Positions 35,977 through 45,698 of a stretch of DNA of 64,000 nucleotides are shown in pieces. Source of the DNA: Hallella colorans. Its GTDB lineage: Bacteria > Bacteroidota > Bacteroidia > Bacteroidales > Bacteroidaceae. The notes under the pieces were generated by a model. The model was not told where the DNA came from and did not search any database. It saw only the letters and a program-made list of their open reading frames with translations. Position numbers and translations under genes: made by a program. Every line of letters starts with the position of its first letter. Positions within the stretch are counted from its first letter, which is position 1. The stretch covers positions 1 through 64,000 of the forward strand of contig NZ_QENY01000007.1 in NCBI RefSeq assembly GCF_003096815.1. The letters are read 5' to 3'.

Positions 35977-36086
35977 CCATTGCTATCTAATGGCGTTGCG
36001 TTCAAGCACTAATTGGCATGTCAATGATGTTTATTCGTCTCGCGATTGAGCTCTAATCGTGTCGCCTTCAGTGCCTGATTGCGCCA
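35977..36086 (+). repeat. Array B: five degenerate 22-bp palindromic-core repeats
   Basis: Five units of exactly 22 nt begin at 35977, 35999, 36021, 36043 and 36065. The fourth is closest to consensus (core ATTGAGctCTAATCG). Same phase, unit number and orientation as arrays A and C, but the sequence is more diverged, with CTAAT replacing TTAAT. Confidence 0.7.
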
Positions 36087-36150
36087 CGGTGATCCCGCCG
36101 TTCAGGGATAATTTTTGTTTATTTTCGCTTAATATGCTGTAATCCATGGT

Positions 36151-36187
36151 GTTGCGTAAATGCCGCCATTTTTGGCGTATACGCAAC
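36151..36187. repeat. Hairpin upstream of the nuo promoter
   Basis: GTTGCGTA (36151-36158) pairs with TACGCAAC (36180-36187), and an inner CGCC/GGCG pair strengthens the stem. AT-rich sequence follows. It is too far (about 390 nt) from the upstream gene to be assigned as its terminator with confidence. Confidence 0.5.
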
Positions 36188-36638
36188 AAAATCTTTTAAG
36201 TTTTTAAATAATCGCCGCATTTTAAGCTTTTTGTCAGATGTTTTCGTCATGTTTTCCCACTAAGATATATATAATGTAAACATATTGCGGTCCTATGGAA
36301 TGTTTGGCAATGCAGTGATGGTAGCCGTTTGAGCTAAATCTTTCCGCAAGGATATAAAACGCGAATTTCAAGAGAATACATCGGTTGAGCCAAGTCGTCA
36401 GATTGTGGCGATGGCATTATGACGTTTCTTATAAGGATTTGTCAGGCATTTTGCCAATGGGGCACACGTTGTTAGTTACAAATTGTTGCCACTTGGATGA
36501 GCGCTAAAAAATGTGACAGTTGAGTAGGGTAGGGATGCTGTTGGATGGTGTGGGTGCATGAGCGCGTTTGCGTTCTGTTAAGCGGCCGCCGTCCTGAATA
36601 TTTTTGTAAAAACATGATTATGTTCAGGAAAGATTTGC

Positions 36639-36646
36639 TACCTTTG
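36639..36646 (+). promoter_or_regulatory. -7 promoter box for the nuo operon
   Basis: TACCTTTG followed by CG, 40 nt before nuoA. Confidence 0.65.
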
Positions 36647-36686
36647 CGCTTGCTTAAGCGAAATATATTAAAAATATTATAATTTT

Positions 36687-37037
36687 ATGAATTTCACATT
36701 GTTCATTACCGTTCTTTTGACGGCTGTGACTTTGGTATTGGCGGCTTATGTCATTGCCAAACTCATAGGTCCTCGTTCGTATAATCCGGTAAAAGGTGAA
36801 GCATTCGAATGTGGTATTCCCACCCGGGGCAGCTCGTGGTTGCCTATGCACGTGGGCTATTACCTCTTTGCCATCCTCTTCTTGGTGTTCGATATCGAGA
36901 CCGTTCTCCTGTATCCATGGGCGGTTGTAGTTCGTCAGTTTGGACCGTTGGCTCTTGTTAGTATCGGGTTCTTCCTGTTAGTGTTGGTCTTTGGCCTGGC
37001 ATATGCTTGGCGGAAAGGAGCGTTGGAATGGAAGTAA
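36687..37037 (+). CDS. nuoA: Complex I subunit NuoA
   Basis: 116 residues, three TM helices. The family loop GPRSYNPVKGEAFECGIPTRG and the helix-2 motif LFAILFLVFDIETVLLYPWAV are diagnostic. Part of the membrane arm near the quinone site. First gene of a ten-gene operon; its stop overlaps the nuoB start. Confidence 0.97.
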   Translation: MNFTLFITVLLTAVTLVLAAYVIAKLIGPRSYNPVKGEAFECGIPTRGSSWLPMHVGYYLFAILFLVFDIETVLLYPWAVVVRQFGPLALVSIGFFLLVLVFGLAYAWRKGALEWK

Positions 37038-37951
37038 GAAAAAGATCGGCTATTAAGAGTGTTCCTTATGACGATTTCAAGGACAACGAGACGCTTGAAC
37101 AAATAGCCACCGAGCTTAACGAGGGCGGCGCCAACGTGGTGCTTGGCTCGCTCGACGCGGCCATTAACTGGGGTCGTAGTAACTCCCCTTGGTCACTTAC
37201 CTTCGGTACGTCGTGTTGCGGCATAGAGTTCATGGCCATAGGATGTGCCCGCTACGATATGGCGCGTTTTGGATGGGAGGTAACTCGAAACTCTCCCCGG
37301 CAGGCTGACCTCATTATGTGTGCCGGAACCATTACCAACAAGATGGCACCCGTGTTCAAACGTCTGTACGATGAGATGGCAGAGCCCAAATACGTTGTTG
37401 CCGTGGGTGGTTGCACCATTAGCGGAGGCCCATTCAAGAAGAGTTATTGTGTGGTGCGTGGCATTAATGAGATTGTTCCGGTGGATGTCTATATCCCCGG
37501 ATGTCCCCCTCGCCCAGAGTCTATCATCTATGGCATGATGCAACTGCAACGTAAGATTAAGGTGGAGAAATTTTTTGGTGGTGCCAATCACAAAATGAAC
37601 GATGCCGAGCGTGAGGAAAGTATGTTGCGAGGCGGGCTGCATGGTCTGAGCAACGCAAATTTTTCCCATGAGAAAATTGGCAACAAAGCACCTATTATAG
37701 TGGCCACCGCGCCATCGCAAGAAGAGATGGACAAATTGGATAAGGAAATAAAAAATCTTGATAATGCACATACTGCTCAAGCCACCGCGGATAGGTCGGA
37801 GCAAAAGGTAGCTGATGCACCATCGACGCACGCCACCGCTGATACGAAAAGGGTGGTAGATCCAATGGAGAACATGGTGGAACGCAAGGCAGAGTCCAAG
37901 ATAGAGAGACCTGCAGAAATGTCATCGGAAACAAACAAGGTATCGGAATAA
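37028..37951 (+). CDS. nuoB: Complex I subunit NuoB with long C-terminal extension
   Basis: 307 residues from ATG 37028, which overlaps the end of nuoA. Carries the N2 4Fe-4S cluster next to quinone: tandem Cys63-Cys64 in GTSCCGIEFMA, Cys129 in VGGCTISGGPF and Cys159 in IPGCPPRPESI. The conserved domain ends near residue 185. A further 120 or so residues are hydrophilic, rich in Ala, Glu, Lys, Asp and Thr, and look disordered; most NuoB proteins are 160-220 residues. The extension is in frame and open to a stop one base before nuoCD, so it is real coding sequence, not a frameshift. Confidence 0.97.
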   Translation: MEVRKRSAIKSVPYDDFKDNETLEQIATELNEGGANVVLGSLDAAINWGRSNSPWSLTFGTSCCGIEFMAIGCARYDMARFGWEVTRNSPRQADLIMCAGTITNKMAPVFKRLYDEMAEPKYVVAVGGCTISGGPFKKSYCVVRGINEIVPVDVYIPGCPPRPESIIYGMMQLQRKIKVEKFFGGANHKMNDAEREESMLRGGLHGLSNANFSHEKIGNKAPIIVATAPSQEEMDKLDKEIKNLDNAHTAQATADRSEQKVADAPSTHATADTKRVVDPMENMVERKAESKIERPAEMSSETNKVSE

Positions 37952-37952
37952 C

Positions 37953-39527
37953 ATGAAATTAGAAAATAAAGAATTCGGATTTGACAGCTTTGTCGATGAG
38001 ATGACAAAGTTGAAGGATGAGAAACATTTCGACTACCTCGTTACTATTGTAGGCGAAGATTTCGGTCCAGAGGAGGGATTGGGATGTATCTACATTCTTG
38101 AGAATACACAAAATCACGAGCGAGTGTCGGTTAAACAGATTGCTAAACAGGTGGAAACCGACTATGTGATACCCACCATTATACATCTGTGGGCCGCCGC
38201 TGATTTGCTTGAGCGCGAGGTTTTTGATTTTTTGGGCATCAAGTTTCTCGGCCATCCAGATATGCGTAGGCTCTTCATGAGGACAGATTTTAAGGGCTTC
38301 CCCCTACGCAAGGATTTTGACATGAGCCCAGAGGCCAATCGATTCCCCACTACTGACGAGCCGGACAGCGAATGGACTTCAGAGTGGAGCATCGACGCTA
38401 ACGGACAATTGGTGGAGAAGAAACATAGGTTCTTTAATGACGAGGATTTTGTCATCAACTTTGGCCCCAATCACCCATCCACGCATGGCGTGCTGCGATT
38501 GCAGACGGTGGTGGATGGCGAGACCATCAAGAGGGTTTATCCTCATTTGGGATACATCCATCGAGGCATAGAGAAGATGATGGAAAATATGCTCTATCCG
38601 CAAACATTGGCCTTGACAGACCGCTTGAACTATCTATGCGCTATGCACAACAGGCATGCCTTAGTGGGTGTCGTCGAGGAGGCTTTGGGCGTGGAGCTGA
38701 GCGACCGCATAGTCTACATACGCACCATCATGGACGAGTTGCAGCGCATAGACAATCACTTGCTGTTCCTCGGAACGTGCGCGCAAGACCTGAGCGCTCT
38801 CACGGCGTTCTTGTATTGCATGCGTGACCGTGAGCATTTGCTCAACGTGATGGAAGAGACTACAGGTGGACGACTCATCCAAAACTATTATCGCATAGGT
38901 GGATTGCAGGCTGATATTGACCCCAACTTCGTGGCCAATACCAAGGCTTTCTGCGCCTATATGCGGCCAATGGTTCAAGAGTACATGGACGTCTTCGGTG
39001 ACAACGTTATTACTCATCAGCGTCTGGAGGGCGTAGGACCTATGAATCTGTCCGACTGTATCAACTATGGGGTCACCGGCCCGGCAGGTCGTGCCGCTGG
39101 ATGGCACAACGACGTGCGTAAGTCTCATCCATACGCTGTATATAATAAGGTGAATTTTGATGAGATTGTAGGTTCCGAGGGCGATTCCATGGAACGTTAT
39201 CTTGTTCACATCAAAGAGATCTATCAGAGTCTTGACATTATCGAGCAGCTTGTGGACAACATTCCAGAGGGCGACTTTTATATCAAGCAGAAACCTATTA
39301 TCAAGGTTCCTGAAGGTCAGTGGTACTTCTCCGTGGAGGGTGGCGCAGGTGAATTTGGCGTATATCTCGACAGTCGTGGCGATAAAAATCCTTACCGTGT
39401 GAAATTGCGGCCCATGGGATTGACCCTCGTGGGGGCCTTTGACAAAATGCTGAGAGGCCAGAAAATTGCCGACCTTGTAGCGACTGGAGCTGCTATAGAT
39501 TTTGTGGTTCCAGACTTGGATAGGTAA
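37953..39527 (+). CDS. nuoCD: Fused complex I subunit NuoCD
   Basis: 524 residues. Residues 1-about 125 are NuoC (30-kDa: LWAAADLLEREVFDFLGIKFLGHPDMRRLFM). Residues about 165-524 are NuoD (49-kDa: NFGPNHPSTHGVLR with the quinone-site His, LGYIHRGIEKMMENM, DELQRIDNHLLFLG). The fusion also occurs in enterobacteria and Bacteroidetes. Ordinary chains; starts one base after nuoB. Confidence 0.96.
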   Translation: MKLENKEFGFDSFVDEMTKLKDEKHFDYLVTIVGEDFGPEEGLGCIYILENTQNHERVSVKQIAKQVETDYVIPTIIHLWAAADLLEREVFDFLGIKFLGHPDMRRLFMRTDFKGFPLRKDFDMSPEANRFPTTDEPDSEWTSEWSIDANGQLVEKKHRFFNDEDFVINFGPNHPSTHGVLRLQTVVDGETIKRVYPHLGYIHRGIEKMMENMLYPQTLALTDRLNYLCAMHNRHALVGVVEEALGVELSDRIVYIRTIMDELQRIDNHLLFLGTCAQDLSALTAFLYCMRDREHLLNVMEETTGGRLIQNYYRIGGLQADIDPNFVANTKAFCAYMRPMVQEYMDVFGDNVITHQRLEGVGPMNLSDCINYGVTGPAGRAAGWHNDVRKSHPYAVYNKVNFDEIVGSEGDSMERYLVHIKEIYQSLDIIEQLVDNIPEGDFYIKQKPIIKVPEGQWYFSVEGGAGEFGVYLDSRGDKNPYRVKLRPMGLTLVGAFDKMLRGQKIADLVATGAAIDFVVPDLDR

Positions 39528-39569
39528 TACTAAAACCAAAAAACGAATAGATTAAAAAGAATATAAGAT

Positions 39570-40658
39570 ATGTTTGATTTTAGTATTGTAACAAAATGGT
39601 TCGACGAGCTCCTACGCCAGACACTTGGATTGGGAGATTTCTGGACGATATTGATAGAGTGTGTTATCGTGGGAGTGGCTATTCTCACGGCATACGCGCT
39701 GATTGCTATCGCCCTGATTTTTATGGAACGTAAGGTTTGTGCTTACTTCCAGTGCAGGCTTGGACCTGTTCGCGTTGGTCCGTGGGGTATCTTTCAGGTC
39801 TTTGCCGACGTGGTGAAGATGCTCATCAAAGAGATTTTTTCTGTTGACAAAGCAGATAAAATGTTGTATTACATCGCGCCATTATTGGTGATCATAGCAT
39901 CGGTTGGCACGTTCTCGTTCTTGCCGTGGAATAAGGGTGCGCACATTCTCGATTTCAATGTGGGTGTGTTTCTTGTCACCGCCATCTCTTCTATTGGTGT
40001 TGTGGGCGTGTTTCTTGCCGGATGGGGTAGTAACAACAAGTACTCTGTTGTATCGGCTATGCGTGGCTGTGTGCAGATGATATCCTACGAGATTTCACTT
40101 GGCCTTTGCCTCGTGGCGGCTGTGGCTCTCACCGGCACAATGCAGGTGAGTGGCATTGTGGATGCCCAGACTGGCCCGTGGGGGTGGCTCATCGTCAAAG
40201 GTCATGTGCCTGCCATCATCGCGTTCTTGGTGTTTTTGGTGGCTGGCAACGCGGAGGCAAACCGCGGCCCGTTCGACTTGGCCGAGGCTGAGAGCGAGCT
40301 TACCGCTGGCTATCACACCGAATACTCGGGTATGGGCTTTGGGTTCTACTACTTGGCAGAGTATCTCAACCTCTTCGTGATATCTGGTATCGCCACCGCT
40401 GTGTTTTTGGGCGGATGGGCACCGTTAAACATTGGTGTCGAGAGCTTTGATAACCTGATGAACTATATACCCGGAATCGTTTGGTTTATGGGTAAGACTT
40501 TTGCTGTGGTTTGGCTTTTGATGTGGATACGATGGACGTTCCCACGTCTTCGTATTGACCAGATTTTGAAATTGGAATGGAAATATCTCATGCCCCTTTC
40601 GCTGCTTAATTTAGTCTTGATGACGATTTGTGTGGCCTTAGGATGGTATATAGAATAA
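39570..40658 (+). CDS. nuoH: Complex I subunit NuoH
   Basis: 362 residues, eight or so TM helices. Quinone-channel signatures ALIFMERKVCAYFQCRLGPVRVGPWGIFQ and EANRGPFDLAEAESELTAGYHTEYSGMGFG are clear. It joins the peripheral and membrane arms. Confidence 0.97.
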   Translation: MFDFSIVTKWFDELLRQTLGLGDFWTILIECVIVGVAILTAYALIAIALIFMERKVCAYFQCRLGPVRVGPWGIFQVFADVVKMLIKEIFSVDKADKMLYYIAPLLVIIASVGTFSFLPWNKGAHILDFNVGVFLVTAISSIGVVGVFLAGWGSNNKYSVVSAMRGCVQMISYEISLGLCLVAAVALTGTMQVSGIVDAQTGPWGWLIVKGHVPAIIAFLVFLVAGNAEANRGPFDLAEAESELTAGYHTEYSGMGFGFYYLAEYLNLFVISGIATAVFLGGWAPLNIGVESFDNLMNYIPGIVWFMGKTFAVVWLLMWIRWTFPRLRIDQILKLEWKYLMPLSLLNLVLMTICVALGWYIE

Positions 40659-40672
40659 TCAAAGTAAAGGAA

Positions 40673-41212
40673 ATGGCAAAAAACGATAAAACATATTTCG
40701 AAGGTATTGCTGATGGTCTTAAGACTTTGGGAGTGGGGCTAAAGACCACGCTCAAAGAATATTTCACGCCGAAATCTACCGAGCAATATCCTGAGAACCG
40801 CAAGACGACACTGCACATGTCGCCTCGCTTTCGTGGGCGTTTGGTTTTCAAACGCGATGAAAATGGAGCTTACAAGTGCACTGCTTGTACAATGTGCGAG
40901 AAGATTTGTCCTAATGATACAATCAAAATCACGTCGCACATGGAGACCAATCCAGAGACTGGACGCAAGAAACGCACGCTTGACGAATATGCGTACGACT
41001 TGGGAGACTGCATGTTTTGCGAACTTTGTGTCAACGCATGTAATTTTGACGCTATCGAATTCACCAATGATTTTGAGCAGGCTGTGTTCAATCGCTCAAA
41101 CTTATTGCTTAAGCTCGACAAAGAAGTATATGATGGTGGCAGCCTGCCTCACCTCGTAAAGGATGGTGGCGCACCCTTGACTATCGGAAAATTTAACACC
41201 AAAACCAAGTAA
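40673..41212 (+). CDS. nuoI: Complex I subunit NuoI (2 x 4Fe-4S)
   Basis: 179 residues from ATG 40673 (MAKNDKTYFEG). Frame opens at 40628 within nuoH. Two ferredoxin motifs: CTACTMCEKICP (Cys69, 72, 75, 79) and CMFCELCVNAC (Cys113, 116, 119, 123), carrying N6a and N6b. In this NuoEFG-less complex it is the likely docking point for the electron donor. Confidence 0.95.
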   Translation: MAKNDKTYFEGIADGLKTLGVGLKTTLKEYFTPKSTEQYPENRKTTLHMSPRFRGRLVFKRDENGAYKCTACTMCEKICPNDTIKITSHMETNPETGRKKRTLDEYAYDLGDCMFCELCVNACNFDAIEFTNDFEQAVFNRSNLLLKLDKEVYDGGSLPHLVKDGGAPLTIGKFNTKTK

Positions 41213-41218
41213 TCTATT

Positions 41219-41749
41219 ATGGCAAATATTATAGTTTTTTGTATCCTCGCTGTAGTTATACTTGGCTCAGCGATTGCGTCGGTGCTCACAAAAAGCATTA
41301 TGCGTGCCGCGACGTTCCTGCTGTTCGTGCTCTTTGGCATAGCTGGCATCTATTTCTTGTTGGGTTATACCTATTTAGGCGCAGCGCAAATAAGTGTTTA
41401 TGCAGGTGGTATTACCATCATGTATATTTTCGTTATCAACTTGGTGTCTAAGCGTTCATTGCAAGGACTGGTCGAAAATTTTAACGGAAAGCGTGTGTTT
41501 CAAGGAGCGCTGCTTGCGTTGGTGGGCCTTGGCACGGTGCTCATGGTATATCTTAAGAGTGAGTTTTTGGCTCACACAAAGTTTACTTCTGTTGCGGATG
41601 TCGAGCTGCCCATGCGGCAAATTGGCGAGGCGCTTGTTGGAAGCGAAAAGTATCAATATGTACTGCCTTTCGAACTCATATCAGTATTTTTGCTGGCATG
41701 TATTATAGGTGGTATTATGATTGCAAGAAAGGAGGATAAAAAGAAATGA
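41219..41749 (+). CDS. nuoJ: Complex I subunit NuoJ
   Basis: 176 residues, five TM helices. Typical MRAATFLLFVLFGIAGIYFLLGYTYLGAAQISVYAGGITIMYIF segment with the conserved pi-bulge region. Its last 4 nt overlap nuoK. Confidence 0.95.
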   Translation: MANIIVFCILAVVILGSAIASVLTKSIMRAATFLLFVLFGIAGIYFLLGYTYLGAAQISVYAGGITIMYIFVINLVSKRSLQGLVENFNGKRVFQGALLALVGLGTVLMVYLKSEFLAHTKFTSVADVELPMRQIGEALVGSEKYQYVLPFELISVFLLACIIGGIMIARKEDKKK

Positions 41750-42057
41750 CCATACCTGTTGAATGTTTATTAGCGCTTGGCGCGCTGTTGTTCTTTATCG
41801 GAGTGTTCGGATTTGTTACTCGACGCAATCTGGTAGCCATGCTCATCTCTGTTGAGCTCATTTTGAACGCTGTTGACCTGAACTTTGCTGTCATCAATCG
41901 TTTTTTCTATCCCGAACAAATGGAAGGAATGTTCTTCACTCTGTTCTCAATAGGAGTGAGCGCAGCTGAAACGGCAGTGGCTTTGGCCATCATTATTAAT
42001 GTTTACCGAAACTATCGGAGTAGCTCGGTGAACAGTATTGAAAACATGAAATTCTGA
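41746..42057 (+). CDS. nuoK: Complex I subunit NuoK
   Basis: 103 residues, three TM helices with the conserved Glu in LISVELILNAVDLNF and a second in SAAETAVALAIIINVYR, both in the proton path. ATGA overlap with nuoJ shows translational coupling. Confidence 0.97.
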   Translation: MTIPVECLLALGALLFFIGVFGFVTRRNLVAMLISVELILNAVDLNFAVINRFFYPEQMEGMFFTLFSIGVSAAETAVALAIIINVYRNYRSSSVNSIENMKF

Positions 42058-42065
42058 TATTAGCA

Positions 42066-44099
42066 ATGGAATACAGTTATTCGTTCTTAATATTGCTTCT
42101 CCCGCTGCTGAGCTTTTTGTTGCTTGGATTGTGTGGAATGAAGATGAAAAAGCCAGTGGCTGGTGTCATTGGTACTATGGTGTTGCTCTTTTTATGGGGG
42201 CTTAGCATTTATACTGCCTATAAATATTTCTTTTATACGGGGCATGTACATACACCGTTTGAAGATGTAGATGTAGTCAATGGTCGGTTGGCCGATGGCA
42301 CTTTCCCCACGTTGACGGTGTTCAACTTCACGTGGTTGGATTTTGGCAAATCTATTTTTGGCACTGACCTGCTGTTCAAGATAGGTTTCAGATTGTCACC
42401 CATTAGCGTGATGATGCTTGTCGTGATAACCACTGTCAGCTCTATGGTTCACATATACAGCTTTGGTTACATGGCCGAGCGTGATGAAAACTACGTGAAA
42501 GAGGGTTACGAGAAGGGATTTCAACGCTTTTACGCGTTTCTTTCTTTGTTCACGATGTCTATGCTTGGATTGGTCGTAGCTACCAATATTTTCCAAATGT
42601 ATATGTTTTGGGAGCTTGTTGGCGTGTGCTCTTATCTGCTCATCGGATTTTATTATCCCAAGCACGAGGCTGTACACGCATCCAAAAAAGCGTTTATCGT
42701 GACTCGTTTTGCTGACTTGTTCTTCCTCATAGGTATACTCTTTTACAGTTTCTACGTGGGTACATTCAATTATGATTTGAATGTCGAGGCGAGTGTGGTA
42801 AACAATCTTCCCGGTGCCGCATGGGTGCTGCCGATGGCTCTGTTCTTGATGTTTATTGGTGGTGCGGGCAAGTCTGCCATGTTCCCACTTCATATTTGGT
42901 TGCCCGACGCCATGGAGGGTCCGACGCCAGTGAGTGCGCTTATCCATGCCGCAACGATGGTGGTGGCTGGTGTTTTCCAAGTGGCCTCATTGTTTCCGAT
43001 ATGGATTCAGTATGCGCCAGAGACGTTGCACTATGTGTCTTATATAGCCGCTTTCACGGCTTTCTATGCTGCTGCGGTGGCATGCACGCAAGCTGACATC
43101 AAGCGTGGCTTGGCTTTCTCTACCATTTCGCAAATCGCCTACATGCTTGTCGCGCTTGGCGTTTGTACGTCAATAGACGGCGAAGGCGGCGTGGGCTATA
43201 TGGCCAGCATGTTCCATCTCTTTACGCATGCCATGTTCAAGGCATTGCTGTTCCTCTGCTCGGGTGCCATTATAGTCATTATTGGTTCCAACTTTAAGCA
43301 GTATATGGGTGGCCTTCACAAGTACATGCCAATCACAAACGTGTGCTTCCTCATAGGATGTTTAGCCATCAGTGGTATTCCGCCGTTTGCTGGTTTCTTC
43401 TCCAAGGACGAGATAGTGGCGTCTTGTTTCCATTTCTCACCATTCATGGGATGGTTCATGACCTTGGTATCGGCCATGACGGCATTTTATATGTTCCGTC
43501 TTTATTATGTCATATTCTGGGGTAAATCTTATTATGAGCAAGACCCGGAGAATCGTCGTCGCCCTCAAGAGGTACCTTTCATTATGTGGGGACCGTTGGT
43601 TTTCTTGTCCATCATTTCCATTTTTGCTGGTATGATACCATTCGGACACTTTGTGTCTGGAGACGGCCATAGCGAGGACATCGCATTGCAAACATGGCAG
43701 TTTTGGACATGGCCTAACGTGGCATGGGTCAGCATAGCTGTGGCTATCGTAGGCATTGGCTTGGCTACATGGATGTACAAAAGTGGCGAAAACCCTGTGC
43801 CCGACATGCTTAAGCGTCGCATGCCTCGTTTGCATGAGGCCGCGCTCAAACGCTTCTACATTGATGACGCATGGCAATTCTTCACTCATAAGATTGTTTT
43901 TGCCTGCTTCTCCATTCCTATTGCGTGGTTTGATCGCCATGTCATAGATGGCATGTTCAACTTCTCCGCATGGGCTACGCAGGAGGCTGGCGAAACTATC
44001 CGTCCTTGGCAAAGTGGCGATGTGCGTCAGTATGCCGTGTGGTTTCTCACTGGCAGTGTGGCGTTGACCCTGATACTGCTTTGCATTTACGCTTATTGA
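42066..44099 (+). CDS. nuoL: Complex I antiporter-like subunit NuoL
   Basis: 677 residues, MrpA-type proton pump at the end of the membrane arm. Features: FWELVGVCSYLLIGFYY (Glu of the pump), GGAGKSAMFPLHIWLPDAMEGPTPVSALIHAATMVVAGVF (TM7 Lys and TM8 region), and a C-terminal lateral helix. Confidence 0.97.
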   Translation: MEYSYSFLILLLPLLSFLLLGLCGMKMKKPVAGVIGTMVLLFLWGLSIYTAYKYFFYTGHVHTPFEDVDVVNGRLADGTFPTLTVFNFTWLDFGKSIFGTDLLFKIGFRLSPISVMMLVVITTVSSMVHIYSFGYMAERDENYVKEGYEKGFQRFYAFLSLFTMSMLGLVVATNIFQMYMFWELVGVCSYLLIGFYYPKHEAVHASKKAFIVTRFADLFFLIGILFYSFYVGTFNYDLNVEASVVNNLPGAAWVLPMALFLMFIGGAGKSAMFPLHIWLPDAMEGPTPVSALIHAATMVVAGVFQVASLFPIWIQYAPETLHYVSYIAAFTAFYAAAVACTQADIKRGLAFSTISQIAYMLVALGVCTSIDGEGGVGYMASMFHLFTHAMFKALLFLCSGAIIVIIGSNFKQYMGGLHKYMPITNVCFLIGCLAISGIPPFAGFFSKDEIVASCFHFSPFMGWFMTLVSAMTAFYMFRLYYVIFWGKSYYEQDPENRRRPQEVPFIMWGPLVFLSIISIFAGMIPFGHFVSGDGHSEDIALQTWQFWTWPNVAWVSIAVAIVGIGLATWMYKSGENPVPDMLKRRMPRLHEAALKRFYIDDAWQFFTHKIVFACFSIPIAWFDRHVIDGMFNFSAWATQEAGETIRPWQSGDVRQYAVWFLTGSVALTLILLCIYAY

Positions 44100-44126
44100 A
44101 ATATAAAATTAGAATAATTAAGTAAA

Positions 44127-45650
44127 ATGACCTTTTTATCATTATTCGTCGTTATACCTATCGTGATGCTGTTCTGCCTGTGGATTGCTCGCAATGACAG
44201 TCAAGTGCGTGGCATTATGGTGGTTGGCTCTGTGGCATTGTTGGCATTGGCCATCTATCTTGTCTTTGCGTTTGTGGGCGCTCGTGAGACAATGACCGCT
44301 GAGCAGTTCCCATTCCTTTTTGGAGATGCCATACCATGGTTTGAACCTCTTAATATTTATTATAGAACTGGTGTGGACGGCATTGCTGTGGTGATGATAC
44401 TGCTTTCCGCGATTATTGTCATTACAGGAACCTTTGCCTCGTGGCAGCATCATCCTATGCAGAAAGAGTTTTTCCTTTGGTTTACGTTGCTCTCCGCGGG
44501 GGTGTTTGGTTTCTTTATCAGTGAAGATCTCTTCACGATGTTCATGTTTTATGAGGTGGCCCTTATCCCAATGTATCTGCTTATTGGCGTTTGGGGAACA
44601 GGCCCCAAGGAGTATTCAGCCATGAAGCTTACCTTGATGCTCATGGGTGGCTCCGCGCTCCTCATCATTGGCATCATTGGAATTTACTTTTTCAATGGAC
44701 AATACAGCGGTCATTACACTATGGACGTAATGGCTATAGCAAATAGCCATGCCATCCCAGTGTTCATACAAAAGGTATTTTTCCCATTCATATTCATTGG
44801 TTTCGGTGTTTTGGGTGCGCTGTTCCCATTCCACACATGGTCTCCTGACGGTCACGCCTCGGCGCCCACAGCGGTGTCCATGCTTCATGCCGGAGTATTG
44901 ATGAAACTTGGTGGTTACGGTTGTTTTCGCATCGCCATGTTCCTTTTGCCTGACGCCGCACGTGAGTTGTGCTGGATTTTCCTTATACTTACTACAATCT
45001 CTGTGGTTTATGGAGCACTCTCAGCCTGTGTTCAGACTGATTTGAAATATATTAACGCTTATTCGTCCGTGTCTCACTGCGGCATGGTACTTTTCGCACT
45101 TTGTATGATGACACAGACCGCAATCAATGGTGCTGTGCTCCAAATGCTTTCGCACGGACTTATGACAGCACTTTTCTTTGCCGTTATAGGTATGATATAT
45201 CACCGTTGTGGTACACGCGACGTGCGCCGATTGGGCGGTTTGATGAAGATAATGCCATTCTTGGCCGTGGCCTATGTGGTTGCCGGTTTGGCCAACTTGG
45301 GTCTGCCTTTGTTCTCTGGTTTCGTAGCAGAGATGAACATTTTTGTCGGTTCTTTCCAAGTGAATGACACGTTCCACCGCGCTTGTACCATTATCGCCTG
45401 TACCTCTATTGTCATCACCGCGGTTTATATTTTGCGTGTGGTGGGCAAGATTTTATACCAGAAGGTACCAGACCAAGACTATTACAAGCTCACCGACGCC
45501 AGTTGGGATGAGCGTATCGCCGTGGGAGCGCTCATTTTCTGTGTGGCCGGGCTTGGTACGTTTCCACTCTGGGCACAACAAATTATTAACGATGCCGTGG
45601 CTCCGATGATACATCATATCACAGGAACGGGGGTCATAGCGGGGATGTAA
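44127..45650 (+). CDS. nuoM: Complex I antiporter-like subunit NuoM
   Basis: 507 residues. FMFYEVALIPMYLLIGVWG and FGVLGALFPFHTWSPDGHASAPTAVSMLHAGVLMKLGGYG are diagnostic of NuoM. Central proton channel of the membrane arm. Confidence 0.97.
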   Translation: MTFLSLFVVIPIVMLFCLWIARNDSQVRGIMVVGSVALLALAIYLVFAFVGARETMTAEQFPFLFGDAIPWFEPLNIYYRTGVDGIAVVMILLSAIIVITGTFASWQHHPMQKEFFLWFTLLSAGVFGFFISEDLFTMFMFYEVALIPMYLLIGVWGTGPKEYSAMKLTLMLMGGSALLIIGIIGIYFFNGQYSGHYTMDVMAIANSHAIPVFIQKVFFPFIFIGFGVLGALFPFHTWSPDGHASAPTAVSMLHAGVLMKLGGYGCFRIAMFLLPDAARELCWIFLILTTISVVYGALSACVQTDLKYINAYSSVSHCGMVLFALCMMTQTAINGAVLQMLSHGLMTALFFAVIGMIYHRCGTRDVRRLGGLMKIMPFLAVAYVVAGLANLGLPLFSGFVAEMNIFVGSFQVNDTFHRACTIIACTSIVITAVYILRVVGKILYQKVPDQDYYKLTDASWDERIAVGALIFCVAGLGTFPLWAQQIINDAVAPMIHHITGTGVIAGM

Positions 45651-45698
45651 TATATTGGCATTCGCATACGGATAAACCATTCCAATAAAACGATCATT

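Larger units (their letters stand above)
35760..36638. other. Long intergenic region before the nuo operon
   Basis: About 880 nt with no credible gene. It contains repeat array B (35977-36086) and a hairpin at 36151-36187. The remainder is AT-rich and without further structure I can support. Confidence 0.6.

Noticed and set aside
38661..39539. 292-codon minus-strand frame opposite nuoCD
   Set aside because: Shadow of a well-conserved complex I subunit.
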